Below the pieces are notes generated by a model. It did not search any database, was not told the origin of the DNA, and saw only the letters and a program-made list of their open reading frames with translations. Of a DNA stretch of 64,000 nt, positions 27,105-35,739 are shown piece after piece. The DNA comes from Actinomycetota bacterium (GTDB lineage Bacteria; Actinomycetota; Acidimicrobiia; Acidimicrobiales; RAAP-2), in NCBI GenBank assembly GCA_009699875.1, contig WLNI01000001.1:248001-312000 (forward strand). Reading direction: 5' to 3'. Every line of letters starts with the position of its first letter. Within the stretch, counting starts at the first letter, position 1. A program made the position numbers and the translations under genes.

Positions 27105-28361
27105 ATGCCCATTACCGTGACCCCATTATCCACTGTCGATGACGCCACCAACGATGTCCGGCTTCGAACGGCAAAGATTGTCAATGAAGAGATTCTGCCT
27201 CGAGAGGGAGACCTCTTCCCTCAGCGCCGAGGTACGGCCGTCACCGAAGAACTGAAACAGAAAGCTCGAGATGCCCGAGCACACGTGAAGGACAAGGTCA
27301 GAGAAGCCGGTCTCTGGGCCCCACACTTGCCACAAGAGTACGGAGGCATGGGGTTGGAATTTCTCCCTCACGCGTACATGAACGAGATCTTGGCGTACGC
27401 CATGGGTGCAGCGTCACTTTTTGGTGTCGTGGCTCCGAACTCAGGGAACCAGAAAATTCTTGTCAAGTACGGCACAGAGGAACAGAAACAAAAATGGCTG
27501 GTTCCTCTCATCGAAGGAACAATGGAATCTGGATTTTCGATGACAGAGCCAGATAGTGCAGGATCTGATCCCCGCTCACTGAAGACGACCGCTCGCAAAG
27601 AAGGCAACGAGTGGGTCATTAATGGGCATAAGTGGTTCACCTCAAATGGCATCGAAGCTGACTTCTTTATTGTCATGTGTCGAGCCGAAGATCCCTCCGG
27701 GGAAGAGGGTCGCTCAGGCTCAATGGTCCAGATCATCGTGCCGACCGATACCCCCGGACTCGAGATCGTGAGAGGAATCGGGATTTGGGGACATCACTCC
27801 TCTGATCACTGTGAGGTTCTTTATAAGGATGTTCGAGTTCCCGTTGAGAATGCCTTAGGTCGCGTTGGCCAAGGACACGAAGCCGCACAAGAACGCCTTG
27901 GTGCAGGCCGGATCTATCACTGTATGAACTCTGTGGGCCAAATGTGGCGCGCATTCGATCTCATGGTGGAGCGAGCCATGACTCGAGAAGTTCACGGCGG
28001 TCTCCTCCGAGATAAGCAGTTCATCCAAGGATTTATTGCGGACAGTTATATCGACTTGCAAACGTCTCGGATGATGACCATCAGCGCGGCGGAAAAAGTC
28101 GACCGAGGCGATCCAGATGCACGCACCGACATTTCTGCGCTGAAAGTCTATGTACCAGCGGCGTATTCGCGAGTGGTTGATCGGGCTATCCAGGTCTGGG
28201 GTGCCGCAGGAGTCTCGAATGATCTCCCTCTCGCTCAGATGTATCTAGGAGCGAGGACGCTCCGATTGGCTGACGGTCCCGACGAAGTCCACCGAATCTT
28301 GATTGCCAAGAATGTCTTTCGTCACTACGAGCAGGGCGCTTCTTGGGACTTCGCCAAATAA
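27105..28361 (+). CDS. Acyl-CoA dehydrogenase
   Basis: 418 residues of the FAD-dependent acyl-CoA dehydrogenase family, which puts an alpha-beta double bond into acyl-CoA. The FAD-contact motif FSMTEPDSAGSD, the middle strand domain WVINGHKWFTSNG, and the C-terminal helical block QVWGAAGVSNDLPLAQMY with LADGPDEVH are diagnostic. ATG 27105 is preferred, since AGGA lies nine bases upstream and the family N-terminus begins soon after; earlier in-frame TTG and ATG codons exist at 27024 and 27039. It is divergent from the acyl-CoA ligase. Confidence 0.92.
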   Translation: MPITVTPLSTVDDATNDVRLRTAKIVNEEILPREGDLFPQRRGTAVTEELKQKARDARAHVKDKVREAGLWAPHLPQEYGGMGLEFLPHAYMNEILAYAMGAASLFGVVAPNSGNQKILVKYGTEEQKQKWLVPLIEGTMESGFSMTEPDSAGSDPRSLKTTARKEGNEWVINGHKWFTSNGIEADFFIVMCRAEDPSGEEGRSGSMVQIIVPTDTPGLEIVRGIGIWGHHSSDHCEVLYKDVRVPVENALGRVGQGHEAAQERLGAGRIYHCMNSVGQMWRAFDLMVERAMTREVHGGLLRDKQFIQGFIADSYIDLQTSRMMTISAAEKVDRGDPDARTDISALKVYVPAAYSRVVDRAIQVWGAAGVSNDLPLAQMYLGARTLRLADGPDEVHRILIAKNVFRHYEQGASWDFAK

Positions 28362-28434
28362 GTCCCTGAGACATGTTTCCTTCAGTTATTTACTGATAGG
28401 CTGAAGAGCGTTCGAACTCCATGAAAGGAACTAC

Positions 28435-28827
28435 ATGCTTGCAGCTGATTATCCATTACTAAACATCCTTCTCACTATTCTGTATTTCTTCTTCTTATTC
28501 ATCTGGATTTTTCTTGTCATCCAAGTCTTCATCGACATCTTCGCAAGTCACGACATGGGTGGATGGCCAAAGGCGATCTGGGTCTTCGTGGTGATTGTTT
28601 TGGGCCCCATTGGCGTCCTGATCTACCTCATCGCACGTGGCGGCAAGATGCAACAGCATCGTGTTGAATTAATGAAGCAGCAACAAAAGGCGTTTGATCA
28701 AGCCGTTCAGCAGGCTGGCGGAGGATCAAATACTGCCGATCAGTTGCACAAACTTTCAGACCTTAAAGACAAAGGCGTGCTGACCCAGGCAGAGTTTGAT
28801 GCTCAAAAGGCGAAGATTCTCGCTTAA
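28435..28827 (+). CDS. Membrane protein with PLDc_N-type segment and SHOCT domain
   Basis: 130 residues. Two membrane helices lie at about 7-34 and 46-67; the second, with GPIGVLIYLIARGG, matches the PLDc_N domain (phospholipase D nuclease N-terminal, no nuclease part). A Gln-rich linker follows, then a SHOCT motif at about 104-130 (LHKLSDLKDKGVLTQAEFDAQKAKIL). The SHOCT role is unknown, possibly oligomerisation or targeting. A ribosome binding site (GAAAGGAAC) precedes the ATG, and a strong terminator follows. Confidence 0.85.
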   Translation: MLAADYPLLNILLTILYFFFLFIWIFLVIQVFIDIFASHDMGGWPKAIWVFVVIVLGPIGVLIYLIARGGKMQQHRVELMKQQQKAFDQAVQQAGGGSNTADQLHKLSDLKDKGVLTQAEFDAQKAKILA

Positions 28828-28852
28828 AGAAGTTTCAGAAAACTCGTTGAGA

Positions 28853-28884
28853 AGAAGCCCGGCTCGCTGAGCCGGGCTTCTTTC
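28853..28884 (+). terminator. Intrinsic terminator
   Basis: AGAAGCCCGGCT (28853-28864) pairs perfectly with AGCCGGGCTTCT (28870-28881) around a five-base loop, and is followed by TTC. It ends the SHOCT gene transcript. Confidence 0.85.
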
Positions 28885-28891
28885 ATTGGCC

Positions 28892-28897
28892 TACGAT
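28892..28897 (+). promoter_or_regulatory. Leaderless -10 element (TACGAT) of the methyltransferase gene
   Basis: TACGAT ends six bases before ATG 28904 and lies right after the terminator. No ribosome binding site is visible. Confidence 0.45.
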
Positions 28898-28903
28898 AAC
28901 AAC

Positions 28904-29716
28904 ATGCTCGTTTCTCAGGTTTGTAAATACGAAGATTTCATTACTCCAGACTTTTTGGCATGGCGCCAAGCACTGGGCGGCTATCACCTGGTGCCCGACC
29001 GAGAACCTCCAATCACGGTCCATCGAAAAATGTGGGAGTGGATCTTTACCCTTCAAGCTTTGAAGGAGCGCGACATGTTGGAGCCCGGCAAGACGGGTAT
29101 TGGCTTTGGTGTCGGCAAGGAACCTCTTGTCGCACTCTTCGCGAAAGAGGGAGCAAAAATTCACGCAACTGATCTCGACCCAAAGCAGGCACAAGAAAAT
29201 GGTTGGCTCGATACTGGCGTTGAGTATGCCACCACGATTGATGAAATGAATCTTTATGGACTTTGCGACCAAAAAGAGTTTGAAAAGTTGGTTTCTTACT
29301 CATACATTGATATGAATCATCTTCCCGAGGAACACGACCACTACGACTTCTCGTGGTCATCGTGTGCGTTCGAACATTTGGGCGATCTCCAATCCGGGAT
29401 GGATTTCGTTGTCAACCAGATGAAGTTCGTCAAGCCTGGCGGCTACTCCGTCCACACCACGGAACTCAATGTTGGCTCCAATTTTAAAACGGTTTCTGAA
29501 GGAGCCACGGTTTTGTATCGAAAGCGAGACATCAAGCGCCTCGTCAAGCGGCTCCGCAGACAGGGGTGTCGTGTCGAACTTGACCTGACACTTGGGACCA
29601 CCCCTGACGATTTACATATTGATACTCCCCCCTTTGATCCTGAACCACATCTCAAGGTCCAATTGGGTGAGTTTGTGACAACATCCATGGCGTTAATCAT
29701 CCAGAAGCCGTTGTAA
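28904..29716 (+). CDS. Class I SAM-dependent methyltransferase
   Basis: 270 residues. The motif I loop GFGVGKEPL, with the acidic ribose ligand in IHATDLD, and FSWSSCAFEHLGDLQSGM (motif III/IV region) show a Rossmann methyltransferase. KPGGYSVHTTELN marks the post-I strand. The sequence resembles the family found in surface-polysaccharide clusters with GFGVGKEPLVALFA; the substrate is not known. ATG 28904 follows a TANNNT box and is probably leaderless; an in-frame TTG at 28886 overlaps the terminator region and is less likely. Confidence 0.85.
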   Translation: MLVSQVCKYEDFITPDFLAWRQALGGYHLVPDREPPITVHRKMWEWIFTLQALKERDMLEPGKTGIGFGVGKEPLVALFAKEGAKIHATDLDPKQAQENGWLDTGVEYATTIDEMNLYGLCDQKEFEKLVSYSYIDMNHLPEEHDHYDFSWSSCAFEHLGDLQSGMDFVVNQMKFVKPGGYSVHTTELNVGSNFKTVSEGATVLYRKRDIKRLVKRLRRQGCRVELDLTLGTTPDDLHIDTPPFDPEPHLKVQLGEFVTTSMALIIQKPL

Positions 29717-29730
29717 TTAGGACCCCTTTC

Positions 29731-30567
29731 TCACCCACCTCCTGGTTTTGTCGCGAGGAGGGAGTATTCGAGTGGAATCTGTGGTTTTCCCTCCGGTACT
29801 TTAAAGCGGGTTGTACCTGGTGCAGTCTGTTCGAGGAACGGCCACGGCTTGTAGGCCAAGACGTCATGTTCGTGCAAGAACTTTAATTCAAGACCTTGAT
29901 CCAAGAGGCTGCTGACAACTTCTCCTAAGTGGTGAGACCATTCAAACATCTTCCTTTTTGTTAATTTTGCCGAAGGATCTGCATAGTCACCATCATCTTC
30001 AAATTCGATGCCTGAGGGATTATGAAAGTAGGGCCACGCCGGATTAAACACGATGTCCTCATCATCAAGCATGGAAAGAATTGGGTGAATCTCTAAGAGA
30101 TAGAAACGCCCGCCTGGCTTGATGAGAGAGGAAACGACACGTGCCCATTCCGGAATATCAGGTAACCAATTCAGGGCGCCAATACCGGTGTAGACCACGT
30201 CGAACGGTGTCGGAAACATCTCTCGAGCGTTGTAGACGTTCCCTTCAACAAAACTGGCTTCAATACCTGCTCGCTCAGCAAGAGATTTTGCTGCTGCAAT
30301 TGAGTTCGGTGAAAAATCAACTCCTGTGACCCTGGCCCCACGGCGCGCCCACGATAAGGTGTCCAGTCCAAAATGACACTGGAGGTGGAGCAGTGAGCAC
30401 CCCTCAACTGAACCAAGCTCGTCAGGCTCAAAGTCGTGCAGTGTGGAATTTCCTTTCAAGAAGCCAGCGATGTCATAGAACTCACTCTCGACATGAACAA
30501 GGGTCATCTCATCCCAGCCTTCTCGATTGGCCTCGAACTTCTCTTCTTTGGAGATTGGGTTGGACAT
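29731..30567 (-). CDS. Class I SAM-dependent methyltransferase
   Basis: 278 residues. The core reads LLHLQCHFGLDTLSWARRGARVTGVDFSPNSI across motif I and the acidic loop, then VYTGIGALNWLPDIPEWARVV (motif II) and KPGGRFYLLEIHP (motif III). That is a standard small-molecule methyltransferase fold. The substrate is unknown. ATG 30567 sits six bases after a CATAGT -10, so it is likely leaderless; the open frame continues to 30594 without support. The gene is convergent with the preceding methyltransferase, with a 14-base gap, but unrelated in sequence. The reading is clear but the function is general. Confidence 0.87.
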   Translation of the reverse strand: MSNPISKEEKFEANREGWDEMTLVHVESEFYDIAGFLKGNSTLHDFEPDELGSVEGCSLLHLQCHFGLDTLSWARRGARVTGVDFSPNSIAAAKSLAERAGIEASFVEGNVYNAREMFPTPFDVVYTGIGALNWLPDIPEWARVVSSLIKPGGRFYLLEIHPILSMLDDEDIVFNPAWPYFHNPSGIEFEDDGDYADPSAKLTKRKMFEWSHHLGEVVSSLLDQGLELKFLHEHDVLAYKPWPFLEQTAPGTTRFKVPEGKPQIPLEYSLLATKPGGG

Positions 30568-30573
30568 AGTGCG

Positions 30574-30601
30574 ACTATGCCACACTGCGGCCAATGTTCA
30601 A
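30574..30601 (-). promoter_or_regulatory. Promoter of the minus-strand methyltransferase
   Basis: On the minus strand, TTGAAC (30596-30601), a 16-base spacer and CATAGT (30574-30579) end six bases before the ATG, consistent with leaderless transcription. Confidence 0.5.
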
Positions 30602-30664
30602 TAGGAGTGGGAAAATGTGAGAGTATCTTTCTTCGCCCCCCGAACAGATTCCCCCTCCTGACTC

Positions 30665-32263
30665 ATGATCACTGGTTCAAACCTCACCATCGAAATTGGC
30701 CACAGAGCACTGATCAAAGACGCCTTTTTTTTGGTGGCAACTGGCGAAAAAGTAGGGATTGTCGGCAGAAACGGTACAGGTAAGTCAACCTTGATATCGG
30801 TGCTTGTCGGCGAATCTGACGCTGAAGTTCGACACACTGGTGACGTGAAAATTGTTGGAACGCTCGGCTTCCTTCCTCAAGTTCCCGCCCCAGGAGGTCT
30901 TGGGAAAGACCCCAGCGGTTTTTCGCACGTGCTCAATGCTCGTGGCCTCGACGTCCTCGACGAAGACCTCAATGCGGTCCGTAAAGCCATGAGCGACGAT
31001 CCAAGTGAAGAAAATATCGAGCGCTTCAGTGAGCTCGAGGAAAAATATCGCTCGCTCGGTGGCTACGAAGCAGAAGCAACGATGGCGCGGCTTGCCGACG
31101 GCCTCGGGCTCCGCCAAGAGCTGCTCTTCGCTGACATCGATACTCTCTCTGGAGGACAACGACGTCGTGTCGACCTCATTCGACTTTTGTTCCATGGTCC
31201 AGAGATCATGATTCTTGACGAACCAACGAACCACTTGGACTTGCCCGCCAAGCAGTGGCTTATGGAAGAACTCTCTTCATTTAGCGGGACAATGGTGGTC
31301 ATTAGTCACGACCTTGATCTCTTGGATCGCTCTATCGACAAGGTGCTGCATCTCAACTCAAGTCAGTTGACCGAATACAAAGGTAACTACTCCACCTTCA
31401 CGAATCGTTTGGCTGAAAACCAAGCCATCAGCCAGAAGACAGCAGCGCAAGAAGAGAAGGAGATTAAGCGTCTCTCTTCTCTCGCCAACACCATGCGAGG
31501 CCAAACCGAAAAGCGAGCAAAAACTGCCAAGGCGATCGACCGAAGGGTTGAACGGATTCAAAGCAATCGGACTCAAGTCCAGCGTGCCGACAAAAAAGTT
31601 CGTCTCCGCCTTCCTACGCCCGCTCGATCTGGCGATACGCCGCTAGAAGTTGAAGGAGTAGGTGTCTCGTATGGCGAACACCGAGTCCTTTCGAAAATTC
31701 GAATGCATGCGGGACGGGGCGATCGAATTGCTGTCGTCGGGAAGAATGGAGCTGGAAAATCCAGTCTCTTGCGTTGTCTCGCTGGAGTTCAACAGCCGAG
31801 TATCGGCACTGTGGCCCTGGGGCCAAACGTCTCTCTTGGCTACTTCGCCCAAGAACACGAGCAGATCGACTTAGACATGCGATCTCTTGACAATGTTGAG
31901 GACACAGTCCTCACGCAAGAAGCTGAGCGTCGCGCTCTTCTCGGATCGTTTGGACTCACCGGGGCAGCCATGGAACAACCCGCTGGTTCCCTTTCGGGAG
32001 GGGAACGGGCGAAACTCGGCCTCGCCATGCTCTCTGCGGGGGGCTCCAACCTCCTGATACTTGATGAGCCCACAAATAACCTGGATCCCGCATCTGTTGA
32101 GGCCGTTGGTCGCATGTTCAGCGTCTGGGAAGGCACCATTGTCGTCGTGAGCCACGAACCAGCATTCGTCGAGGCGTTGAACCCCACCCACTGCTTGCGA
32201 CTCCCCGAGGAGCGGTTTGATTTTTGGCGAGATGAAGATATCGACGTTGTTGAGATGCGCTAA
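30665..32263 (+). CDS. ABC-F family ATPase
   Basis: 532 residues with two ATP-binding cassettes and no membrane part. Cassette 1 has Walker A GRNGTGKST, signature LSGGQ and Walker B ILDEPTNHLD. Cassette 2 has GKNGAGKSS, LSGGE and ILDEPTNNLD. The charged linker at about 240-320 (KEIKRLSSLANTMRGQTEKR) is the P-site tRNA interaction motif of ABC-F proteins. Members act on ribosomes in translation control or drug resistance; no resistance subtype can be read. No clear ribosome binding site is seen at ATG 30665. Confidence 0.93.
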   Translation: MITGSNLTIEIGHRALIKDAFFLVATGEKVGIVGRNGTGKSTLISVLVGESDAEVRHTGDVKIVGTLGFLPQVPAPGGLGKDPSGFSHVLNARGLDVLDEDLNAVRKAMSDDPSEENIERFSELEEKYRSLGGYEAEATMARLADGLGLRQELLFADIDTLSGGQRRRVDLIRLLFHGPEIMILDEPTNHLDLPAKQWLMEELSSFSGTMVVISHDLDLLDRSIDKVLHLNSSQLTEYKGNYSTFTNRLAENQAISQKTAAQEEKEIKRLSSLANTMRGQTEKRAKTAKAIDRRVERIQSNRTQVQRADKKVRLRLPTPARSGDTPLEVEGVGVSYGEHRVLSKIRMHAGRGDRIAVVGKNGAGKSSLLRCLAGVQQPSIGTVALGPNVSLGYFAQEHEQIDLDMRSLDNVEDTVLTQEAERRALLGSFGLTGAAMEQPAGSLSGGERAKLGLAMLSAGGSNLLILDEPTNNLDPASVEAVGRMFSVWEGTIVVVSHEPAFVEALNPTHCLRLPEERFDFWRDEDIDVVEMR

Positions 32264-32468
32264 TAAGCATGTCTTTCTCTTCTAGAAATGGAACCTGAGG
32301 GTCTCGAGACCAGGCCACAGATTTTTCACTAGTCGTGGGGTCACCCCAGAGCCATATAGTTGGGGCGGCAACCCTTACTCCCCCATTCAGATGACGGCTG
32401 GAGCCTCTTCAAAGGACCAGACATGTGCGCCCTATGTCAAGGTACTGCTCAGTCTGATCACGTCACAT

Positions 32469-33659
32469 CTAGATAATGAGACTCGTATAGAAGAGCTGGG
32501 CTAGATCCACTGCAATAAAACTCGCTGCTGCGACAGCCCCCACCTGAAAGACCCATGGGAGTTTTCGAACCAAAGCAACGCAGGGAATCAAGAGTGCTTC
32601 TGAGCGATATCTACTCAGTTGTGGTCCTTGGAGGAGCAGGAGCAGCCAGACCGCTAATGAGTAAATGACAATAATGATGCTGGAGCGTTGAATCGGCTTT
32701 TCTCGAAGTGCAACCACGCAGATGCTCACGAGAAGCACAAAGATAAAAACTGATTGTTCCTTTGGGGCGTGAAAGAGATAGCCGGGATTTCTATTTTGTA
32801 GAGCAAACTCAACGCGAGTCCCACCAGAAAGCGACTGGATAAAAATGAAGACTGGATTGTTGAGTCCAGACCCGTAATTACTTTGGATCTTGGCCGTGGC
32901 AAACCAATCACCAGTCCATAGTTTGAAACTAGCTAGCAAGGCGAGGACACCTACAAGCATCGTCCCAGTGGTCGCACTTGTACGCTTCACCCACTCCCAA
33001 AGTCTTGAACCTCGGTCGTAGAGCAGAATGACGACAAACGAGATCGGAACTAAAACAAGACTCGCTGAGTACGACCAAATTGCGACTACGCCAGCCAATC
33101 CAGCAAGGAAGTAGCGCTTCTTGATCAGAAGTATCAAGAAGACGGTCGAAAAAAATGCCACCAATGAAATCGGGAATACCGCGTTGAAATAGACCATTCC
33201 TGGAAATGCTGCTGCGAGAGCGAGGCAGCAAAGCGAGCGAACGTCCCAAGATGGGCCAATCAAATACCACACAGCAACCATTAAGAGATAGGCAAAAACA
33301 GCAGAAATCACTACGGCGCCTTGTTCAGGCGTCACACCAATTCGACTCACTATTGAGATCAACCATGGGTAGAGCGGCATCCACGCAGCATCGCCACACC
33401 AGCTAAAGACTGGGATCGAGGGAGTCTGCTTGCACCAATAAACATGTGAGTATCCGACTTGGGCAATCCTCAAGTAGTGCCCTGAATCCCACCTCACCCA
33501 AAGATGGGCGTTAAAGAAATCATGGGAGAGGCCGGAGCGAAGCGCTGCAATGAAGAGCAGGATGTGGGCATACAGCACCGCCAAGAACGGAGGGACAAGA
33601 AGAGTAGTGAAATGCTTCACTCTCATCTGTTCGCTTGCCGCCTTATTCGAAACCGTCAA
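32469..33659 (-). CDS. Polytopic membrane mannosyltransferase-like protein (PIG-V-like, GT-C fold)
   Basis: 396 residues with 9-10 membrane segments. The first large loop holds WDSGHYLRIAQVGY, and a second motif AWMPLYPWLI follows. This pair is typical of PIG-V-like mannosyltransferases of the GT-C class, which use lipid-linked mannose outside the membrane. The Asp in WDSGHY is the expected catalytic acid/metal position. The physiological acceptor in this organism is unknown, probably a cell-envelope glycan or lipid. A 205-base region without a gene separates it from the ABC-F gene. Confidence 0.8.
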   Translation of the reverse strand: MTVSNKAASEQMRVKHFTTLLVPPFLAVLYAHILLFIAALRSGLSHDFFNAHLWVRWDSGHYLRIAQVGYSHVYWCKQTPSIPVFSWCGDAAWMPLYPWLISIVSRIGVTPEQGAVVISAVFAYLLMVAVWYLIGPSWDVRSLCCLALAAAFPGMVYFNAVFPISLVAFFSTVFLILLIKKRYFLAGLAGVVAIWSYSASLVLVPISFVVILLYDRGSRLWEWVKRTSATTGTMLVGVLALLASFKLWTGDWFATAKIQSNYGSGLNNPVFIFIQSLSGGTRVEFALQNRNPGYLFHAPKEQSVFIFVLLVSICVVALREKPIQRSSIIIVIYSLAVWLLLLLQGPQLSRYRSEALLIPCVALVRKLPWVFQVGAVAAASFIAVDLAQLFYTSLII

Positions 33660-33785
33660 TCTGTCCTTTCGGGCGAATACTCCACATTGCCACTCTCGCT
33701 ACGTTAGAAGACCCTGGCTCTTGCAGCCGAATTCGAAGATCTGTCTTGACGTTTCAATCAAGATGCCCCGTCTCTCTTCAGGCTC

Positions 33786-34601
33786 TCACAGGGTCAAGAA
33801 AGAGGTGGCGTCCGGTAACGCCTCTTTATCTTGGACGACAAACATATGTCCCCCTTCGTAGACCTTTAATGTGCTGTTCTCAATCCGTTTGTGGAGTGCC
33901 TGGCTATTTTCCAGTGGGGCGAGCCCGTCGAAGCGTCCACATCCGATAAATGTTGGAGCAGTAACGAACCCAAGTCGGTCTGCGACGTCATGGCCTGACC
34001 GAGCAGAGAGCTGCGCATCAAGGCCAACCTGGCGTTCTGGGCTCACCGGTTCGAGGTCTGCGTGTTCGATAAAAGTCATGAGAGACTTTTCGATTGGGTG
34101 TTCCTCGAGCCACTCGTCGGTAAATCGCTCGTCAGTCAACATCCTTGAGATCCGTCTCCGCTCATCTGGATCCTTGTCTCCCAACGTGTGGAGTGGATAG
34201 GACGAGCCAGCACTTCCTCCCGCTGAGGTGCACCAGAGACAAAGGCGTGAAATGACCTCGGGGAACGTCACTGCAAATTCGAGAGCAACCATTCCCCCAA
34301 AACTCATACCCATGACGCCACACTGGTCAATATCAAAATACTCAAGGACGTGTTTCGCGTCCCTTGCGTAGTCAGCCATTGTCCAGGGCGTTGGGGGGAT
34401 CGTTGACTTTCCGAGTCCTCGTTGATCCAAGACTATGAGATCGAGTGACTCGGCTAACTGATCAAGGAGAAACTGTGTTGACGCAATACTCGCCCCAGAG
34501 CCATTGAAAAAAAGGACAGTTGGACCAGATCCCGACCGGCGAACATACAGATCACACGCGTCCGTTTGAATGTAGTCCTCAAAGGTTGACGGCGAACTCA
34601 T
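33786..34601 (-). CDS. Alpha/beta hydrolase
   Basis: 271 residues. The nucleophile elbow is GMSFGG with Ser100. The oxyanion region FFNGSGAS is in place, and the acid and His are expected in GCGRFDGLAP and YEGGHMF. The fold and length match the alpha/beta hydrolase superfamily, of the lid-bearing esterase/haloperoxidase type. No specific substrate can be named. The gene is divergent from the sulfotransferase-like gene (58 bases). A 126-base gap to the mannosyltransferase holds no gene. Confidence 0.9.
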   Translation of the reverse strand: MSSPSTFEDYIQTDACDLYVRRSGSGPTVLFFNGSGASIASTQFLLDQLAESLDLIVLDQRGLGKSTIPPTPWTMADYARDAKHVLEYFDIDQCGVMGMSFGGMVALEFAVTFPEVISRLCLWCTSAGGSAGSSYPLHTLGDKDPDERRRISRMLTDERFTDEWLEEHPIEKSLMTFIEHADLEPVSPERQVGLDAQLSARSGHDVADRLGFVTAPTFIGCGRFDGLAPLENSQALHKRIENSTLKVYEGGHMFVVQDKEALPDATSFLTL

Positions 34602-34659
34602 GTCGCCAGACTAGGACAATGCATCAGCCGACGGACGCTCCGGAAGACATAGGAGAATC

Positions 34660-35709
34660 ATGACCTCTGAAAGATCACGGGCTGGGTCGTCCGGTATGCT
34701 TTCCCATGTGATGACCCCATCCATCCCTGATAGCCCTCTGCGAAGCCACGTCGTGATTTCTGGAACGGGGCGCGCCGGGACGAGTTTTCTCACACGATTT
34801 CTTGGAGAGTGCGGACTCGACATCGGTGGTGTTTCAGACGTTCATGCTCGGGCTCGAGCCGGGTTAGAGCAGAACCTCCTTACTGCTGAAGCGGCATATG
34901 TCGTCAAAGACCCCTGGCTCTTTGCGTATTGTGACGTCGTCGACCTGAAGGAAATCAATATCGAATTCCTTATTCTGCCAATTCGTGATCTTCTCGACGC
35001 ATCAAGAAGCCGTGTTCTCCAAGAGCGCATTAAAATTATGGACTCACCCTGGGTAGATTTACCTGTCGCAGAAGTTTCGGCCGAGACCCCAGGAGGCATT
35101 CTCTACTCACTCGATCCAGTCGACCAAGCTCGCATTCTTGCTGTCGGATTTCATAAACTCGTCCACTGGGCGACAAGAAACGATATTCCAATCATTTTTC
35201 TAGATTTCCCTCGTTTCGCTCACGACGGTGACTATCTCTGCGATGCGCTCGCTCCGGTGCTGACGGCGCATTGTTCTCCTAAAGAAGCCCGAAAAGCCTT
35301 TGCTGCTATCGCTGACTCAAGCCTTATTCGGATTAAAGATCAAGCGAATGAACATGACTCTGGAGTCGGTGCAGATCTAGAGACCGAGCTGGATCGGGAG
35401 GCCTTGAAGATTATTCTTTCTGAGAAGCGCAATGAAATTGGGCTTCTCGAAAATCAACTACATGACCTGTCCCTGCAATTCACGACATCTCAGGCATCAC
35501 TCGCCCAACGAGAAGAGGCCAGTCTCGAACTCTCCCGCCGCCTCAATGATCTTGAACAGCATTTCAACCGAATGACCGAGCGAGCATCACTGCTCCAATT
35601 AGACAGCGATTCAGTCCGTCAAACCCTGAGTTGGAAGATCACAAAACCATTACGATCAGTGAAGCGTTTCTTTACGAAGTCTGATCTGCGTGGAGACACG
35701 AACTCCTAA
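34660..35709 (+). CDS. Sulfotransferase-like P-loop protein with C-terminal coiled coil
   Basis: 349 residues. The N-terminal VVISGTGRAGTSFLTRFL has the GTGRAGTS phosphosulfate-binding loop (residues 35-42) of sulfotransferase-family proteins. Residues about 240-330 form a coiled coil (NEIGLLENQLHDLSLQ and so on), ending in SWKITKPLRSVKRFF. That C-terminal motif is widespread on glycosyltransferases and sulfotransferases working on surface polysaccharides. The role inferred is transfer of sulfate, or recognition of it, in envelope glycan assembly. There is a good ribosome binding site (AGGAGA). Confidence 0.7.
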   Translation: MTSERSRAGSSGMLSHVMTPSIPDSPLRSHVVISGTGRAGTSFLTRFLGECGLDIGGVSDVHARARAGLEQNLLTAEAAYVVKDPWLFAYCDVVDLKEINIEFLILPIRDLLDASRSRVLQERIKIMDSPWVDLPVAEVSAETPGGILYSLDPVDQARILAVGFHKLVHWATRNDIPIIFLDFPRFAHDGDYLCDALAPVLTAHCSPKEARKAFAAIADSSLIRIKDQANEHDSGVGADLETELDREALKIILSEKRNEIGLLENQLHDLSLQFTTSQASLAQREEASLELSRRLNDLEQHFNRMTERASLLQLDSDSVRQTLSWKITKPLRSVKRFFTKSDLRGDTNS

Positions 35710-35739
35710 GAGTTCACTACCTCAATCGCACACGAGGAC

